A DNA stretch of 7,265 nt from a bacterium (GTDB lineage: Bacteria > Verrucomicrobiota > Verrucomicrobiia > Chthoniobacterales > Terrimicrobiaceae), in the NCBI GenBank assembly GCA_009920585.1, contig RFZT01000115.1, positions 1 to 7,265 of the forward strand, read 5' to 3'. Shown here piece by piece: positions 5,780 to 7,265 of the stretch; the stretch's first letter is position 1, and every line of letters starts with the position of its first letter. The notes below the pieces were generated by a model that saw only the letters and a list, made by a program, of their open reading frames with translations, was not told the origin of the DNA and did no database searches. A program made the position numbers and the translations under genes.

Positions 5780-6684
5780 CCCCGAATTCCCCACTCTGGG
5801 GAATTGACTTGGGCGGCACGAAAGTGGAGGGGGTCATAATGGATCCCCAAATTCCAACCATGCCGCTGCATCGGCTTCGGCGCGATACGGGAGCCGTCAA
5901 TGGCTACGGGCATATCCTTAGCCAAATCATCGCTGTGGTTTGCGATTTGGAAGCTGCTTCCGGTTTATCCCATCCTACACGGATCGGCATTGGTACCCCA
6001 GGTGTTGTTGATCCGGCTAAAGGATCTCTCAAAAACTCCAATACGACATGCCTGAATGGTCGCCCCCTCCGCGACGACCTTGCTGGTGCTTTGAACTGCG
6101 ACTTCGTGATGGCGAATGATGCAAACTGTTTTGCCCTTGCTGAGGCCTTATGTGGTGCGGGCTGTCATTCGGATGTCGTTCTTGGTCTCATTCTAGGTAC
6201 CGGAGTCGGAAGCGGGATCGTTATCAACCGCCAAGTCCTCAATGGTCACCATGGCATCGCGGGGGAATGGGGCCACAATCCCCTGTGTGGAGAATCCCGG
6301 TTGTGCTACTGCGGCAGGAAAGGGTGCATTGAAACAGTCATCGCTGGCCCTTCCTTGGAGCGCTACTATCACGAAAATGGAGGCGATAAAGTCAGCTTGC
6401 CTCAGATCGTTCTCCGTTCGGACGCTGGGGAGTCGTTAGCGACTCAAACATTGGAGTTGCTGCGCGCGAAGTTTGCTGAAGCCATCGCGGCGGTCATTAA
6501 TATCCTGGATCCAGATGTGATTGTTGTCGGGGGTGGGGTCGGTAATATCCCATTACTCTACGAGGAAGCCACACGTGAAGCGATCCTGCGCCACCTCTTT
6601 AATCCTGAAATGACCACGCGCCTCGTTCCACCACAACTGGGCGACAGTGCAGGCGTTTTCGGTGCAGCCTTGCTCACAGCGTGA
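5776..6684 (+). CDS. ROK-family sugar kinase (fructokinase/glucokinase-like)
   Basis: A 302-residue cytoplasmic ATP-dependent hexose kinase. The phosphate-binding loop is GIDLGGTKVEG (9-19). GIGTPGVVDP lies at 71-80 and KNSNTTCLNGRPL at 86-98. The catalytic aspartate is D115 in ANDANCFALAEA. ILGTGVGSG (139-147) is the second phosphate loop and GEWGHNPL (163-170) binds sugar. The ROK zinc site is H167 with CYCGRKGC (C177, C179, C184). NILDPDVIVVGGG (242-254) is the C-terminal nucleotide-binding strand. The pattern resembles E. coli Mak (manno/fructokinase), but substrate cannot be fixed from sequence: fructose, glucose, mannose or an amino sugar are all possible. The ATG at 5776 overlaps the dnaN stop as ATGA, so the two genes are probably co-transcribed and coupled. 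All key residues are present and the length is normal. No terminator is evident after it. Confidence 0.92.
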   Translation: MTPNSPLWGIDLGGTKVEGVIMDPQIPTMPLHRLRRDTGAVNGYGHILSQIIAVVCDLEAASGLSHPTRIGIGTPGVVDPAKGSLKNSNTTCLNGRPLRDDLAGALNCDFVMANDANCFALAEALCGAGCHSDVVLGLILGTGVGSGIVINRQVLNGHHGIAGEWGHNPLCGESRLCYCGRKGCIETVIAGPSLERYYHENGGDKVSLPQIVLRSDAGESLATQTLELLRAKFAEAIAAVINILDPDVIVVGGGVGNIPLLYEEATREAILRHLFNPEMTTRLVPPQLGDSAGVFGAALLTA

Positions 6685-6726
6685 TTTCGTTTTGTCCCTT
6701 TGACGAACTTCAAGGTATGTGCGTGC

Positions 6727-6755
6727 TTTTCATTGGCGAGCAGGAACGCTAAAAT
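6727..6755 (+). promoter_or_regulatory. Candidate promoter of the Rrf2 regulator gene
   Basis: TTTTCA (6727-6732, four of six matches to -35) and TAAAAT (6750-6755, five of six to -10) are separated by 17 bases. Initiation would fall near 6762, about 38 bases before the ATG at 6800. No Shine-Dalgarno precedes that ATG. Confidence 0.4.
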
Positions 6756-6779
6756 TGTTTCATGCCGTTTGTTTCCTGC
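6740..6779. repeat. Inverted repeat flanking the Rrf2 gene -10 box
   Basis: GCAGGAA (6740-6746) and TTCCTGC (6773-6779) are perfect 7-bp inverted arms 26 bases apart. They straddle the candidate -10 box and start site. Rrf2 proteins often repress their own gene, so these could be operator half-sites, or the arms of a leader hairpin. The spacing is wider than in a typical single Rrf2 operator. Confidence 0.3.
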
Positions 6780-6799
6780 ATTAACTTCCATTCTCCCGT

Positions 6800-7265
6800 A
6801 TGAAAGTCACGAAGCGGGGAGAATACGCTTTGAGGGCCTTGATCGCGCTGGCCATGGCTCGGGAAGCTGGTCGCGAGCTTCTCACGCTCAAGGAAATTGT
6901 GACTAGGGAAAGTATCCCGTTGCCATTTTTGGAGCAGATTTTTTTGCAACTCCGCGAAGCAGGAATCGTGGATGGCAAGCGTGGCAAGCACGGGGGCTAC
7001 TTCCTTGCCAAACCCCCGTCGAATATCTCGATGGGGGAAGTCGTCCGACTGGTCGATGGTCCACTTGCTCCCATCGCCTGCGTGAGCCATACCGCCTACG
7101 TCAAGTGCAGTTGTCCGGATGAGGCACATTGCGGTTTGCGCCTACTCATGCTCGACGTCCGCAACGCCATAGCAGACATTCTCGATAGATATAGTCTAGC
7201 TCAAGTCGTCGAGGTGACACTCGATAAACTACTTCAAGACGGAATCCCTGTTCCGTTTGCATCGC
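6800..7265 (+). CDS. Rrf2-family transcriptional regulator (partial, 3' end beyond window)
   Basis: The first 155 residues of an Rrf2 winged-helix regulator, a dimeric repressor family that includes IscR, NsrR, RirA and CymR. The start at ATG 6800 gives MKVTKRGEYALRALIALA, the usual family opening. IPLPFLEQIFLQLREAGIV (39-57) covers the recognition helix, followed by the wing KRGKHGGYFLAKPP (60-73). The effector region has four cysteines, C94, C103, C105 and C111, in CVSHTAYVKCSCPDEAHC. Rrf2 sensors usually bind an Fe-S cluster through three cysteines; here C105 and C111 keep the IscR-like five-residue gap, but C94 lies further away. Typical family length is about 140-165 residues, so little is missing. 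The target is unknown; in many bacteria such genes precede sulfur-assimilation, cysteine or Fe-S genes, and the next gene downstream would tell. The ROK gene ends 115 bases upstream. Confidence 0.9.
   Translation, partial: MKVTKRGEYALRALIALAMAREAGRELLTLKEIVTRESIPLPFLEQIFLQLREAGIVDGKRGKHGGYFLAKPPSNISMGEVVRLVDGPLAPIACVSHTAYVKCSCPDEAHCGLRLLMLDVRNAIADILDRYSLAQVVEVTLDKLLQDGIPVPFAS

Noticed and set aside
5378..5794. Minus-strand open frame of 138 codons
   Set aside because: It is antisense to intact clamp domains and the start of the ROK gene.
6685..6720. Terminator after the ROK gene
   Set aside because: The imperfect hairpin around CCTTTGA-N5-TTCAAGG is not followed by a T-run.
6749..7129. Minus-strand open frame of 126 codons
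   Set aside because: It is antisense to the Rrf2 gene, whose family motifs are clear on the plus strand.

Overview
The window is ordinary-looking bacterial chromosome, with mid-range base composition judged by eye. It most resembles a member of Verrucomicrobiota (Opitutae-like). This is an inference from the style of the beta-clamp, ROK and Rrf2 proteins and from gene starts that mostly lack Shine-Dalgarno sequences; no marker in the window settles it.

Left two thirds (132-4441, minus strand): a two-gene exopolysaccharide operon. The first gene encodes a membrane protein of about 1,100 residues that fuses a GH18-like domain, a NodB polysaccharide deacetylase and a GT2 processive glycosyltransferase. 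The second encodes a secreted GH26-like glycosidase, and its ATG overlaps the previous stop as ATGA. Together they could polymerise an amino-sugar glycan across the membrane, deacetylate it and trim or cut it. The first 131 bases hold either the start of another minus-strand gene or the tail of a plus-strand gene; the evidence does not separate them.

Centre (4442-4746): the divergent regulatory region between the operon and dnaN. It holds a plausible minus-strand -10 box next to a 6-bp inverted repeat. It also holds a hairpin-forming sequence that creates a ribosome-binding site on each strand, with a small ORF after each, and a consensus -35 box just ahead of dnaN. The minus-strand small ORF runs into the likely GTG start of the big synthase gene.

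Right third (4747-7265, plus strand): dnaN (beta sliding clamp), a ROK sugar kinase overlapping it by ATGA, and an Rrf2-family regulator cut by the window edge. The dnaN frame is broken. Codons 1-52 match the start of the clamp, then about 71 bases (about 24 codons of domain I) appear to be missing, and the rest continues in the +1 frame to a normal C-terminus. Restoring 71 bases gives 367 residues, the usual clamp length. In an essential gene this means a second copy elsewhere, an assembly error or a real lesion. It is the strongest anomaly in the window.

The most interesting biology is the one-polypeptide synthase/deacetylase/glycosidase with its coupled GH26-like partner and its unusual leader. 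GCGATCGC palindromes are also strongly over-represented in that operon.
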